Made by a program: the position numbers and the translations under genes
Assembly (NCBI RefSeq): GCF_020509005.1
Contig: NC_063013.1
Coordinates: 3,906,001-3,970,000, forward strand
Direction: 5' to 3'
DNA: 64,000 nucleotides
Origin: Fulvia fulva
Taxonomy: Eukaryota; Ascomycota; Dothideomycetes; Mycosphaerellales; Mycosphaerellaceae
Notes under the pieces: model-generated
Database searches by the model: none
What the model was told of the DNA's origin: nothing
Seen by the model: the letters and a program-made list of their open reading frames with translations, nothing else
Part shown: piece after piece, positions 13,719-23,392 of the stretch
How positions within the stretch are numbered: position 1 is the first letter of the stretch
Layout: each line of letters opens with the position of its first letter

Positions 13719-14201
13719 ATGGCTTTCTTTGGCCCAGCAGGCCCACACATGGACATGTGGGGCAATGCCGTCTTCAACCCGATGGACCCGTTCAGCAGCG
13801 AAGTTGATATCCAGGACGTTTGGCCGTACATGCAGGGCAACTACAATCGTGGCTACCATCGTGGCTTCAACGACGGTAGCTGGAACACCATGGGGGCGAT
13901 GAATATGATGGCGGGAGGTCCTTACCGGCGACCTCGGCGGCGCGGCAACCACTGGCACGGCCACTTGCACCTTCAAGCTGGTATGGGCTTTGATCCGCGA
14001 TTCATGGGCCCCTACGGCTATGGTGCCATCGGCGCTGGCATGGGTCTCGGCTTGGGCGGGGCCTACGGCGGAGGATACCCCGGAGGCTACGGCGGAGGCT
14101 TAGCTGGAATTGGAGGTGGTTATGGTGGAGGATTTCTACTCGACCGTCCAGCAATACCGGCTCCCCAGCTGCTGGTCAACAATCCTCTAGCAATATTGTG
14201 A
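13719..14201 (+). CDS. Small glycine/methionine-rich protein, function unknown
   Basis: Single-exon frame of 160 codons that I do not recognise. Residues 1-65 are rich in Met, Asn and aromatic residues (MWGNAVFNPMDPFSS; NYNRGYHRGFNDGSWNTMG). A basic patch PYRRPRRRGNHWHGH follows at about 66-82. Residues 95-145 are a Gly/Tyr/Ala low-complexity tract made of GGxYGGG-like units, and the end is hydrophobic (PQLLVNNPLAIL). There is no signal peptide and no membrane helix. A TATA-like box and a typical A/C-rich leader stand upstream, which supports expression. It may be an intrinsically disordered, structural or RNA-associated protein; that is a guess from composition. Confidence 0.6.
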   Translation: MAFFGPAGPHMDMWGNAVFNPMDPFSSEVDIQDVWPYMQGNYNRGYHRGFNDGSWNTMGAMNMMAGGPYRRPRRRGNHWHGHLHLQAGMGFDPRFMGPYGYGAIGAGMGLGLGGAYGGGYPGGYGGGLAGIGGGYGGGFLLDRPAIPAPQLLVNNPLAIL

Positions 14202-14576
14202 TGAGTGGGCGATCTGATCTGTCGATGTCAAGTATGATATGGGATGAGCAACGGCCTCGAAGAAGAGTGACTGACAGTACTGATACAAGCAACGATGATT
14301 CGGGATGGCGTACTGAGGAGGCTGTCTGTGTACACCATGATAACGTTCAGCAGAGATCAGTACTTGACGACTGGGTCTTTGATCTTACACTCTCGCACAG
14401 TCTATTTGCCCCGGTGGCTTTAGCCCCATCAAGATGACCGTCATCCGGTGGTCTAGTAGCACAGCGACTCTGCACTTCATCGTCCAACCAACAGACATGT
14501 CATTGCCTTCATTGGCTGCCTTCGTGGCATAATAGTAGCCTTTCAGATGCATATCAATCCATCGGCATAAGCGTTC
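14202..14576. other. Intergenic, convergent 3' ends
   Basis: About 375 bp between the convergent glycine-rich gene and the Emi1-like gene. It presumably contains both 3' UTRs. Nothing else recognised. Confidence 0.5.
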
Positions 14577-15245
14577 TTACTCCTTCACCATCCCCTCCCC
14601 ACCCTGCACCTCCTCATCCGGATCCCTCCAAAACGCCTTCTTGACCGCAACCTCCCTAATCCTCCACACATCTTCACTACTCCCAAACTCCTCCCTCCTC
14701 CTCTCATCCCTACTCCTATAAAACTCCTTAACCGCCTCCTCCTTCTCCCTCTCAGGTAGTGTCCTCGTCCTCATACAGAACCAGAACGCTCCCCACTGCT
14801 CGCTGCAATTCTTCAAATGTCCATAGCGGTATATATCATTGAACTTGCCACCTAATGACTGGCAGTAGAAGGCTTGGTCGAACTGTTGTCGGCAGGACAT
14901 GGTACGGGGATAGATTGCGTCTGGGGATATGTCGAGGTCGCCGGAGGGCAGGAGACGTGTTTCGGCGTGGGTTGGTGGTTTTACGTGTGGTCCTGTTTGG
15001 GAGGGTGATGAGTCGCCTTCTGCGGCGTTGAAGGATTTGAGGAAGGCATCGAGCTCGGAGTCTGCTTGTTGGTCGCGGGTTTGGGAGGGTGCTGGGCCTG
15101 GTTTGCCGAAGATGCGCATGCGCTGCTCGTCTGTCAGGGCGAAGCTGGTGTCTGGAAGAGTTGAGGCACCTGGAGGCGTGGTAGTTGATGTAGATCTTTC
15201 ATCCTGCTTGGAGACGCCAGAAGAGAATGGCCATGACCAGCCCAT
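14577..15245 (-). CDS. Emi1-like twin-CX9C protein (DUF3128)
   Basis: Protein of 222 residues with the conserved fungal DUF3128/EMI1 region. It shows two exact CX9C pairs: Cys-RQQFDQAFY-Cys and Cys-SEQWGAFWF-Cys, about 16 residues apart. Twin CX9C proteins are usually imported into the mitochondrial intermembrane space and oxidised by Mia40, so that location is inferred. Yeast EMI1 is tied to early meiotic induction and mitochondrial upkeep. The frame is open 74 codons further 5' (to 15467), but the start at 15245, giving MGWSWPFSSG, is preferred because upstream residues look like untranslated sequence. The N-terminal 130 residues are Ser/Thr/Pro-rich and probably disordered; the C-terminus is highly charged. 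Confidence 0.82.
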   Translation of the reverse strand: MGWSWPFSSGVSKQDERSTSTTTPPGASTLPDTSFALTDEQRMRIFGKPGPAPSQTRDQQADSELDAFLKSFNAAEGDSSPSQTGPHVKPPTHAETRLLPSGDLDISPDAIYPRTMSCRQQFDQAFYCQSLGGKFNDIYRYGHLKNCSEQWGAFWFCMRTRTLPEREKEEAVKEFYRSRDERRREEFGSSEDVWRIREVAVKKAFWRDPDEEVQGGEGMVKE

Positions 15246-15617
15246 GATTAACTTGATGCATGTTCTTGATTCTGAAGCTTTGGATTCGAGGTTCACATGC
15301 GAAGGACTTTGTTCGGCTTTGGGTCGGTGGGCACGCGCCACCCTTTGATGCGCCAAGACCCTGGGGCCTCGCTCGAGCGCGTGCCCTCTCAGAATCACTA
15401 GGCTGTGTTCGAATCTGCTGGTAGCCCTGCACTCCGCATAGTATATCGCTGACAGTGCGAGCGACATACGTGCTTCGTGGGAATGATCACGACCGTGCGT
15501 ATGCTATTGGAACAGCCTGGCTCACAGGTCTCGTCAGGAGCCTGACCGGCAGGGAAATGTGAAGAACGCTGCGCTGTCTATTACACTCCAAAGACTATCT
15601 CTGTCAATACTGAATAT
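15246..15617. other. Intergenic between Emi1-like and protease genes
   Basis: About 370 bp holding the leader of the Emi1-like gene and the 3' region of the ubiquitin protease. No further feature recognised. Confidence 0.5.
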
Positions 15618-17258
15618 TTACAGCTTGCTGTACACCAGAACATAGGGATTGAAGATAGTCTCCTGCCCACCCATTACTGATGTAACAGGATCCATCATGC
15701 TGACGAACTTGGTCGTCTCTTTTATGTCTTCATTGTCGTTGATTATCTCAAAGCCTGCTCTATCATAGCGCCTGACAGCTGCGACATAATGCCCCTCGTC
15801 ATTGCTGTCACCATTATGTGCAACAACGCCATCGAGGCGGTAAGTGTAGTGCTCTTGGTCACTGCTCGAGTATGGGCCTAGGTTGAGATACTCCTGGTAT
15901 TCGACTTGACGGTCGTCTTTGGCAGGCTTGTAATTCTGGTCATAGCCAAAACGCATCATCCGGATCACAAGAATCTCGGGCAGCTGTGTCAAGGTCTTGC
16001 GGATCGCTCTTTCTGGTCCGGGGAATTCTGGCATGGATACATCAGATCCTCCGCCGTACTTAGCGATACATGGTGCTCCATCACATCGTCGCTGGGATCG
16101 CATTTGGAAAGTATCGTTGCTCAAATACTGCACAAGCGAAGTATCTTTAGGCATGTTCGGCAACCATGCTTCGAGACCAACACCCGGAGGCTTTTGGATA
16201 GCTGGGAGAAGCCGCACATAGCCGCATTCACTGCAAGTCCATTCTTCTTGGCTGCGAGCTTCGAACATCGCTGCGCACCTTGGTTGATCGTCGGCAGTCT
16301 CAGCAGCTTCAAGCTCAGTGACAAGATACTCAATGAACTCATGCGGATCTCCCATGGTATTTGATTCGAACTCCTCACGGAGTGTGACCTGAGTTTGGGG
16401 CAAGCACCGCAGGCAAGCTGCGTTGAAATTGTCGACTACCTCTTCACGAATCTCGGGGGGTGAGTCTTCATCATCCTCGTCGGACCTGAAGCCAGCTTCG
16501 TTCCAGTAGACGTTAGCAAGGTGTTGTAGCGCGCAGACAACACATCGATCTCCAGTACGAGTGCAGTCTTTGTGCGTGTTGCCAAGGTAGTGGTAGAATG
16601 CCGGCACATGCAGCAGACATTGAAGAGCTGCGTTTCGGTAGCAGGTGATGTCTGGATTCTTCAAGCCCTTGGGCCGCGTAGAGAGAACAGGTGAGAATCG
16701 TTTGCTGATACGACCGCTCAATACCCCAGTCGGGAGAACTGCACGGCCATTTCTGGCGCCATTCTTCTTCAGCAAAGGCAGTCGCCCTGTGTTTCGTGGA
16801 AAACGACGCGGTGGAGGCGTAGAAGGCGCCTGATCTATTGTCGATGTGATAGTCGAAAGACCCAGTCCTGGTGCCGAGTTGCCTGTCGCTGGAGGTGTCA
16901 ATGGTGCCTGATTGACCGTGACGAGCACAGAGGAAAGACTCAAACTCGCATTGGGTACACTGCTGCCAGAAGCCGGGTCTCGTTCCACAGGATTGGGAGC
17001 ACCAGGCAATACGGCTCCAGAGCCGTTCGTGCTGGCTGTATTAGCTGCTCGACCGCATGCAGGACAAGCACCCGCAGGAACATTGGGTGGCACCGCAGAA
17101 TTGTCGTTCTGGCCAGAGGTTGTTGCATTGGCGCTGCCTGTACTTGCGCGGGCTTTCCCAGAAGCAGCAGGTTTACGGCGGGGTCTCGTGACAGGTGGGA
17201 GACCAGGATCCAAGACTTTGCGGACAGTCGACCGCAGTGCCATTCGTCGCTTAGCCAT
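15618..17258 (-). CDS. Ubiquitin-specific protease (USP/UCH family, peptidase C19)
   Basis: Removes ubiquitin from proteins. Single exon, 546 residues. The Cys box is GLKNPDITCYRNAALQCLLH with the predicted nucleophile at Cys206. The His box near residue 480 contains DGVVAHNGDSNDEGHYVAAV, so both catalytic landmarks are present. Paired Cys residues between the boxes (CTRTGDRCVVC and CSECG) could form a zinc site, as in many USPs. The Cys box differs from the usual GLxNxGNTCYxNS pattern: Pro-Asp-Ile replaces the Gly-Asn preceding Thr-Cys, which may affect the oxyanion hole. Residues 1-190 are basic, then Ser/Thr/Pro-rich, with an imperfect internal duplication (VNQAPLTPP, IDQAPSTPP). Substrate unknown; it does not closely resemble a named yeast Ubp that I can recall. 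Confidence 0.85.
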   Translation of the reverse strand: MAKRRMALRSTVRKVLDPGLPPVTRPRRKPAASGKARASTGSANATTSGQNDNSAVPPNVPAGACPACGRAANTASTNGSGAVLPGAPNPVERDPASGSSVPNASLSLSSVLVTVNQAPLTPPATGNSAPGLGLSTITSTIDQAPSTPPPRRFPRNTGRLPLLKKNGARNGRAVLPTGVLSGRISKRFSPVLSTRPKGLKNPDITCYRNAALQCLLHVPAFYHYLGNTHKDCTRTGDRCVVCALQHLANVYWNEAGFRSDEDDEDSPPEIREEVVDNFNAACLRCLPQTQVTLREEFESNTMGDPHEFIEYLVTELEAAETADDQPRCAAMFEARSQEEWTCSECGYVRLLPAIQKPPGVGLEAWLPNMPKDTSLVQYLSNDTFQMRSQRRCDGAPCIAKYGGGSDVSMPEFPGPERAIRKTLTQLPEILVIRMMRFGYDQNYKPAKDDRQVEYQEYLNLGPYSSSDQEHYTYRLDGVVAHNGDSNDEGHYVAAVRRYDRAGFEIINDNEDIKETTKFVSMMDPVTSVMGGQETIFNPYVLVYSKL

Positions 17259-18336
17259 GCCTCGTGGAAATACTTCGAGATGTGAGTTCTCGAGACCAGC
17301 TCGCTCGTCACAATGGAAAGACCTGTAGTAGTAGTAGTTGTTGTTGTTGTTGTTGTTGAAGAAAGGCAGTCAGGAATCTGTAATCGAAAGAAGCAATGCG
17401 AGAAGGGAAGGAGATGTTAGATGCTGTGATGAAATGTAAGGTCCGTGGCGAGAGCAGATGCTCATTGATGTGGCCATTCGAAATTGGAGATCTGGATGAG
17501 GTTTCTACAACAAAGGAAACCGCCCCATGTCCGTCTCTTCGGTCTCATTGTTCAATAGTAAAGCGCAATCTCACCTGTATTGCTTTGCTGAGCATCGCTT
17601 TGTGCTCCATTCTCCTCCTACTGGTCTGGAATACCTTCCACAGTTGCGACTATTGTGACGCGGCCTCGTCCTCTGGAATAGGGAAGAGAGCGGTACGCCA
17701 CACGCCATGATCCACCTGCAGCTATGAGGCTGGTATATAATCTCTGCAGATTTGGCAGCAGGGTTCCGGCGTGACTCGTGTTATAAGAACGATCCTCCAG
17801 CTTCGGAGAACAACATGGCCTTGAAGTCATTACTCTCTCTTGGTCATTGTGTGGTCGCTGCATGCTTGGGGATCTTAGCCGACCACGAAGTGGTGCTTAC
17901 TGTACGGGATGGTGATCAAGTCTGATGTGCGTGAACGTGCTCCTGTGACTTGAGCATTGATGATGTTATTGGCAACAAGACTGTACATATAGGGAAAGGG
18001 AGTCGTGGCGTGAAAGAGAGGAAGATGCGGAGCTGAGCCCGCTGTCTCACTTTTGGCTTCGCAAGGGATCGCTGACGGCATGTTCGAAGTGCAGGATCAA
18101 CAGGAGCACTGCGCCTACCTATCTGCGTTGTTCTCATCTTGCAAGTTGGAGAGACATGTCTTCCATATTCTTATCCTTTCCTTAGCATCGTTCTGACCCT
18201 CTTCGCCCGTCCCAAATCACTTAGCCATCCCTCGCCTCCTGCCGCGTAAGCTCCAGGACAGATGGTGAACACGAGGTAGTACAGTAGCTGTAGCCGTTCA
18301 ACATCTCCTCATTCACCACAATACGAATTCGTTAAG
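17259..18336. other. Intergenic, 1.1 kb, with a trinucleotide microsatellite
   Basis: Divergent region between the protease and a small membrane protein. A GTA run followed by a GTT run occupies about 17325-17358, in the protease leader or promoter. No gene recognised in the rest. Confidence 0.5.
17325..17358. repeat. Trinucleotide microsatellite (GTA)n-(GTT)n
   Basis: Four or so GTA units pass directly into about seven GTT units. It lies about 70-100 bp upstream of the protease start codon, so it is probably in the 5' UTR, where it reads AAC repeats on the coding strand. Confidence 0.9.
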
Positions 18337-18770
18337 ATGGGCTTCCTCGAAGTCTTCAAGGTCAGCCGCGTCTCGGCCGAACTCTCGACTCCATCACTAA
18401 CGCCTTCCAGGCCGTCTTCATACCCGCCCTCATCGCCGCAGCCCTCTATGCAATCGGCGCTTTCCTCGTCATGCCGTTGATACGCCAACATCGAAATCGA
18501 TACTCCCATTACCTTCCCCTTGACTCGATATCTCAACACACGAATTCGTTCAGAGACCGATTAGCCAATGCTGTCACGAGACTGGTTCTACCACGCAGGA
18601 TGGTGGTGATAGATGCTTCAGGGAGCAGAAGAGGCAGCGTGAGTGGAGAGGAGTTTGTCTTCGAAGACGCAGAAGGGGATAGTATGGTGGGATTCGATGT
18701 GGGAAGGAGTGATAGACAGGTTCGGGGTGCGAATATTGGAAACGACGGGAGGAGGGTTGAGGCAGTATGA
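18337..18770 (+). CDS. Small single-pass membrane protein, spliced, function unknown
   Basis: Predicted from splicing logic. Exon 1 (18337-18360) encodes MGFLEVFK. A 50-bp intron (18361-18410) has donor GTCAGC, a CACTAAC branch site and acceptor TTCCAG. Exon 2 (18411-18770) completes 127 residues. The junction produces an uninterrupted hydrophobic helix at residues 9-31 (AVFIPALIAAALYAIGAFLV), which is lost if the intron is retained because the unspliced frame stops soon after. After the helix come a basic stretch (RQHRNR) and a soluble tail with PRRMVVIDASGSRRGS and an acidic patch. The coding sense across the junction is the main support; the donor is not the commonest type. No homologue recognised. 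Confidence 0.6.
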
Positions 18771-19294
18771 ACAGGATGTGTCAGACGATCAGGATTGACA
18801 TCAAGAGGGCGAGGGAGAAATGGATTCGTTCATGGCTGGGACGAATCGCTGTCATACAGCGGGTATGTGATTACAGGAACATCCACATGGTCTCGAGGCA
18901 CGTCTCTGAGTGGGCAGAACTCAACTTGAGGTAGACCTAAGAGCTCAAACTGGGACAACTCTAAGGGACCACCACGCTTGGAGGCCATCGCTCTCGGTGC
19001 TGCCATTTGGGCCACGTCTCCCACGTGGTTTCCATTACCGCTCAAAGACTCGACACGCTCCCATCGCCGGAAACACGCAGGATCGGAGGCTAAACGCAGG
19101 CCACGGCACTGTGCCTTTGCGGGCGCCGCAATCACTAGGCTGTCTACGAGGCAAGGAAACCCAGCTTCACCTGCCAGAAAGCGTTCAGCAACTACATGGT
19201 CGAGGCACCGCAGGACGTTGCATTGATCATTTGATTCTCGATATCCTCGATGCGCTTTTCGGGCCACGATATCGAACACTGTATCTCTAGCTTT
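18771..19294. other. Intergenic, convergent 3' ends
   Basis: About 520 bp between the small membrane protein and LEU2. Overlapping open frames of up to 149 codons occur on both strands, which is common chance behaviour in GC-rich DNA. No gene supported. Confidence 0.45.
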
Positions 19295-20775
19295 CTATAG
19301 CAACTTCTTCAGCTCGGCAGCGACAGCGTCACCGACCTCACTGGTCTTGGCCTCGCCACCAATGTCTGCAGTCTTCACGCCACTTTCGATCACGTTGCGA
19401 ACTGCCTCATCTATCTTCTTGGCGAGCTCCGGCTGTTGTAGCGAGTACTTGAGCATCATGCCCAAGGACAAGATCATTGCCACTGGGTTGACGATGCCCT
19501 TGCCGCTAATGTCTGGTGCAGATCCTAAACACGTGTCAGTCAACCCAGTCAAACATGCATTAGTGTTCAAGAACGGCCTGTACATACCGTGAATTGGCTC
19601 ATAGATGCCATTGCACTTGCTCTTGCCATCTGGCGCTGCAGTCAAGCTGGCACTTGGCAGAAGACCAAGCGATCCTGGAATGACCGACGCTTCATCACTG
19701 ATGATGTCGCCGAACAAGTTGCTGGTCACGATCACACCGTTCAACGCTCGTGGGTTCTTCACCATCAGCATAGCGGCCGAGTCAATGAGGTGGTGACCAA
19801 TCTTGAGCTGTGGGAACTCGTTCGCCATAACCTCCGTCACTGTCTTTCGCCACAATCTGCTAGTCGCCATGACATTCGCCTTGTCGAGTGACCAGACTGG
19901 AAGTGGTGGATCCTCCGCAAGCGCGAGGTAGGCTGCTAACCTTGTCACGCGCTCAATCTCAGCCCTCGAGTATGGCTCCGTATCCATGGCGAACCCAGAA
20001 CCGTCATCCTCCTTGCGTTCACCGAAGTAGATGCCACCAGTAAGCTCGCGGACAATGTTGAAGTTGACGCCTCTGCAGACTTCCTCCTTGAGTGGCGATG
20101 TCTTGACCAGGCTTTCCGAAGCGAAGAAGCATGGTCGAAGGTTGCCGTATGTGCCCATCTCCTTGCGTAGCTTGAGGATACCTTGTTCCGGGCGAACTGC
20201 TGCTGTTCCCCATTTTGGTCCGCCAATTGCGCCGAGGATCACTGCGTCTGCTTCCTTTGCTGCTTTGAGGGCCTCGTCGGTAAGAGGAACGCCAGTGGCA
20301 TCGATGGAGGCCTGTCAATGTCAGTGATGGGTCTGCAGAGAACTGCTCGTAGACTTACACCGCCGAGCAATTGCTGATTGATGTTGAACTTGACATCTGC
20401 GTTGCTGTTTTGGATGACGTCCAGGACCTGGAAGATTCGTCGTCAGTACATAATCCCACATCTGCACATCGTGCTTCTACACTCCGTGGGCAACCTCAAG
20501 TTGATGACCGGAAGCTCGCGGAAATACACTTTAGCGTGCTGGCAGATGCTGATGGGTCGCTGATCTTTCCTCGATGCTGTATGCGCCTCGTCTTGTCTTG
20601 CGAGGATTCATGCGAAGCTACACAACACATTTCTCAATGCTGGACCGTACCTTTAATCCCTCTGCTGTCACTTCAGGACCGCAGTGGTCGCCTGTACAGC
20701 AGATGTCAGCAAGAGTGGCATAACACAGTCGCGATGGTACTGACCGCCGAATACAACAATGTTATAGGTAGGCAT
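19295..20775 (-). CDS. LEU2: 3-isopropylmalate dehydrogenase
   Basis: Oxidatively decarboxylates 3-isopropylmalate in leucine synthesis. Five exons: 20775-20745, 20691-20651, 20427-20359, 20311-19588, 19524-19295. They sum to 1095 nt and 364 residues, exactly the length of yeast Leu2. All junctions have GT-AG ends: GTCAGT, GTACGG, GTAAGT and GTATGT donors. Reassembled start: [20 protein letters not shown], then [20 protein letters not shown]. Further conserved pieces are [16 protein letters not shown] ([12 protein letters not shown]), the [12 protein letters not shown] motif, [11 protein letters not shown], and [19 protein letters not shown] in the metal- and NAD-binding part. The second intron is 223 bp, long beside the others (45-63 bp). 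Three tiny 5' exons of 31, 41 and 69 nt are unusual but consistent in phase. Confidence 0.96.
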
Positions 20776-21397
20776 TTCGTCGATCTATGTTGTGACTCCT
20801 TCAATGCCGCCGACTCCAAATTGAAAGTTGAAAGCTCGATGTGTCAGCCGATGTCGGCCCAAAGCAAGCAACGTGTCTCAGCCATGACAACAAGGAAAGC
20901 ATCTCTTCTTCGTCCCGCTGCACATTTCTTTCTTCAACCAACATCAGTAAGAACTCATGGTGTGCTTCCGACGATCTCACACGCGCAGCGATCGAGTTTC
21001 GTCCAGCTGTGAACTCGCCCACCATCGTCGAACAGAGCGCCATGTCCTCGATTCGTGCTTCGCTCGAGCACCAGGATGCCCAACCAGCACGAACAAGGAG
21101 ATTCATGGCTGTCAGTACCCGGCCATTCCACCGCCTCGTGCCTGAAACGAGTCTCGACTTCAGCTTCCAAGTCACAGTACGCTCCTACCATCGCCACGCT
21201 CGTGCCTACTGCGAGCAAGTAGAGAACGACGCTCAAGGCAGTGGTGCACATTAAGATCATGAGTTTCTATGGGCGAACAGAGTAGGTGCCTGGGTATGAG
21301 AGTGCAAGTGGTGCTTGCTCTCCTTCGGCAGCTGTAGGTGCCTTTCCGTGCCATTCGAAGCACATGCATCGAGTCTCCATCAAACCACTTCAAAATC
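20776..21397. promoter_or_regulatory. Divergent promoter region, LEU2 / SRA-domain gene
   Basis: About 620 bp between two outward-facing starts. I looked for the Leu3-type CCGG-N4-like palindrome and did not find a clear copy. Open frames on either strand here look accidental. Confidence 0.5.
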
Positions 21398-22678
21398 ATG
21401 GCGCGCACGGCCACTATGGTCGCAAGAATCAACGATGACACCACTAACGAGCCGGCGACGCCATCACTTTTTGATCCAGAATATCTGCGTCACCGAGCAC
21501 GTTGGATCCGCGATATCCTCGATCCACAGGTCGCCCAAGAAGGAGCCAATGCGCTACACTCTGACGAAGTCCTGACCCTCGACGAACTATTACGGAGACT
21601 GCTCGACCATGACATGTCACTGGCAGATATTCGGTTCACACGAATGCACCTCGCGATCAGCGAGATATCGGGCAAAGCCACACGATGGCCCAAGAAACTG
21701 ATTGATAGGTGCGAGGCGATCAAGGTTGTATGGGAAGCAAGGTATGGCCCGCTGAAAACCTTGGGAACGCCACTGTACGAGCCTGGAGGCCGCCTGCACG
21801 GCATCTGTCGACCAGAAGACCTGAACAAGGAGAAGCTGTTGGTGAAATGGCTCCAATCACCGGCTGCGAAGCTGAGTCCATCGGTATCAAGAAAGGTCGG
21901 AGACCTTGGCTTCACTCCAGGAGAGTAAGTTTCCAGGCTTCCGAGCGTCTGACAAAGAGTGCTAAGCATGATCCGGTAGCTGGTGGATCAGTCCTATGTT
22001 TGCGTACAGAGCGGGTATCATCGACAGTGGCAATCCAGCTGGCGGCATTGTGTCCGACAGCGATGGCGCCTACGCCGTGGTACTGACTGATAGTGACGAG
22101 GTGTCCGGAAATGATCCTAACCACTTTCAATACCGTGCGAGAGACGGCGATCCTGGACGATATCGACTGACAGCTGCGACGCCTGAGTCACGACAGCCAG
22201 TACGCATCTTGAGAAGTCATATGCTGCATAGCTTCCTCAAACCGCGAGCAGGCATCAGATATGATGGGTTGTATGTACTCTGGCCATGAACACAGCAGCA
22301 TTCTCATACGGCTCTACTTCATCTTGCTAAAGAAGTCATCACAGGCATAAGGTTACAGGGTGGTCGTTGAAGAAAGATGTCAAGACCAATAAAACGGTCT
22401 TCATCATCAACTTCAAGCGTCTTTCGAGCGAACTCAGCATGGAGGCTGTGCTGTGCAGACCCTGGTCAGACGAGGTCGAAGACTATTCGGAGTACAAGCG
22501 TCTGCGTCAAGAGCAGCGCGACAAGCAGAAGGATGCACCGCCTCCAGTGCCAATCACAACCAGCGATGGCGCGAACGACCATGTCTGGGCTAGCACGTCG
22601 GTGGCCGTGGTTCTCCCAGCTACGAGCGGCTTCACGGTCCTACACCCGGATGGAGGGAGAGATCCAGCTGCAGGGTGA
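21398..22678 (+). CDS. SRA-YDG domain protein
   Basis: Three exons: 21398-21924, 21980-22270, 22345-22678, giving 383 residues. Introns are 55 bp (GTAAGT, branch GCTAAG, acceptor GTAG) and 74 bp (GTATGT, branch GCTAAA, acceptor ACAG). After splicing, exons 2-3 read as an SRA-YDG fold: GGIVSDSDGAYAVVLTD, then QPVRILRSHMLHSFLKPRAG, the signature RYDGL, and HKVTGWSLKKDVKTNKTVFI. SRA domains bind methylated or hemimethylated cytosine in UHRF1 and SUVH proteins. Here there is no RING, PHD or SET domain: residues 1-175 are a charged helical region without a recognised fold and the C-terminal 80 residues are low complexity. An in-frame Met at 21338 would add 20 residues; 21398 was chosen for its better start context (AAAATCATGG). 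Confidence 0.82.
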
Positions 22679-23392
22679 ACGTGCACTGCTGCATAGTATA
22701 TCAGTGATCGGCAGAGCCGCATAGGCAATGCAAAGCTATCGGCATTCGCTGTCTGTTGCCACTTGATAGCCGCAGTAGTCGTAACACGGAAATCTTGGAA
22801 TTTGCATCGCACTTTGAACCTCGCATATTGAATGTCAAAGGCCGCTTTCCTGCACCTTCTACAGTGTCTGCCGTCTTGTGAAGAGTTGTGCTTGACAAAA
22901 CAAGCTCAGATGCTGTGCTTGCCTGCCTCGCGGCTTCCTCAGTCGAGCTTGCCGAGGTGTTTGCCAAGAACTTCGCGAGAGAAACGGCCCTTTTCCAACC
23001 TCTTCTGTCATCAACGACATCCAACCCCTACTACGAATTTACGATTGCTTCCGCATGAGCCGCATGTGACACACCAGCAACTGCCAGTGCTGTCACGCTG
23101 ATCCACCCAGCGGTACACCGTTTGACATCGCGTTTGAACAAACACGTGGTCCTATTGGCTTCACAACATAGCGTGGCATCTTCTGTGGAGACTTCTGGGG
23201 ATTCGGTGGAGTGCACCCCATGGAGGACTCGCCGCCCGGACCATCAAACTCGCGCTCGACACGAAGATGGCTCGATGGAGTGATATAGTAAGTGGATCGG
23301 CAGCTGGAATATAACTCTAGGCACCTAGGGATGCTCTTGCCTTCATCATTTCACTTCGCTCATCCTTCATTCTGTCATATGCGGTTGCTATC
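22679..23392. other. Intergenic, promoter of transporter gene
   Basis: About 710 bp. The 3' region of the SRA gene and the promoter of the transporter. No clear TATA box; no other gene seen. Confidence 0.5.
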
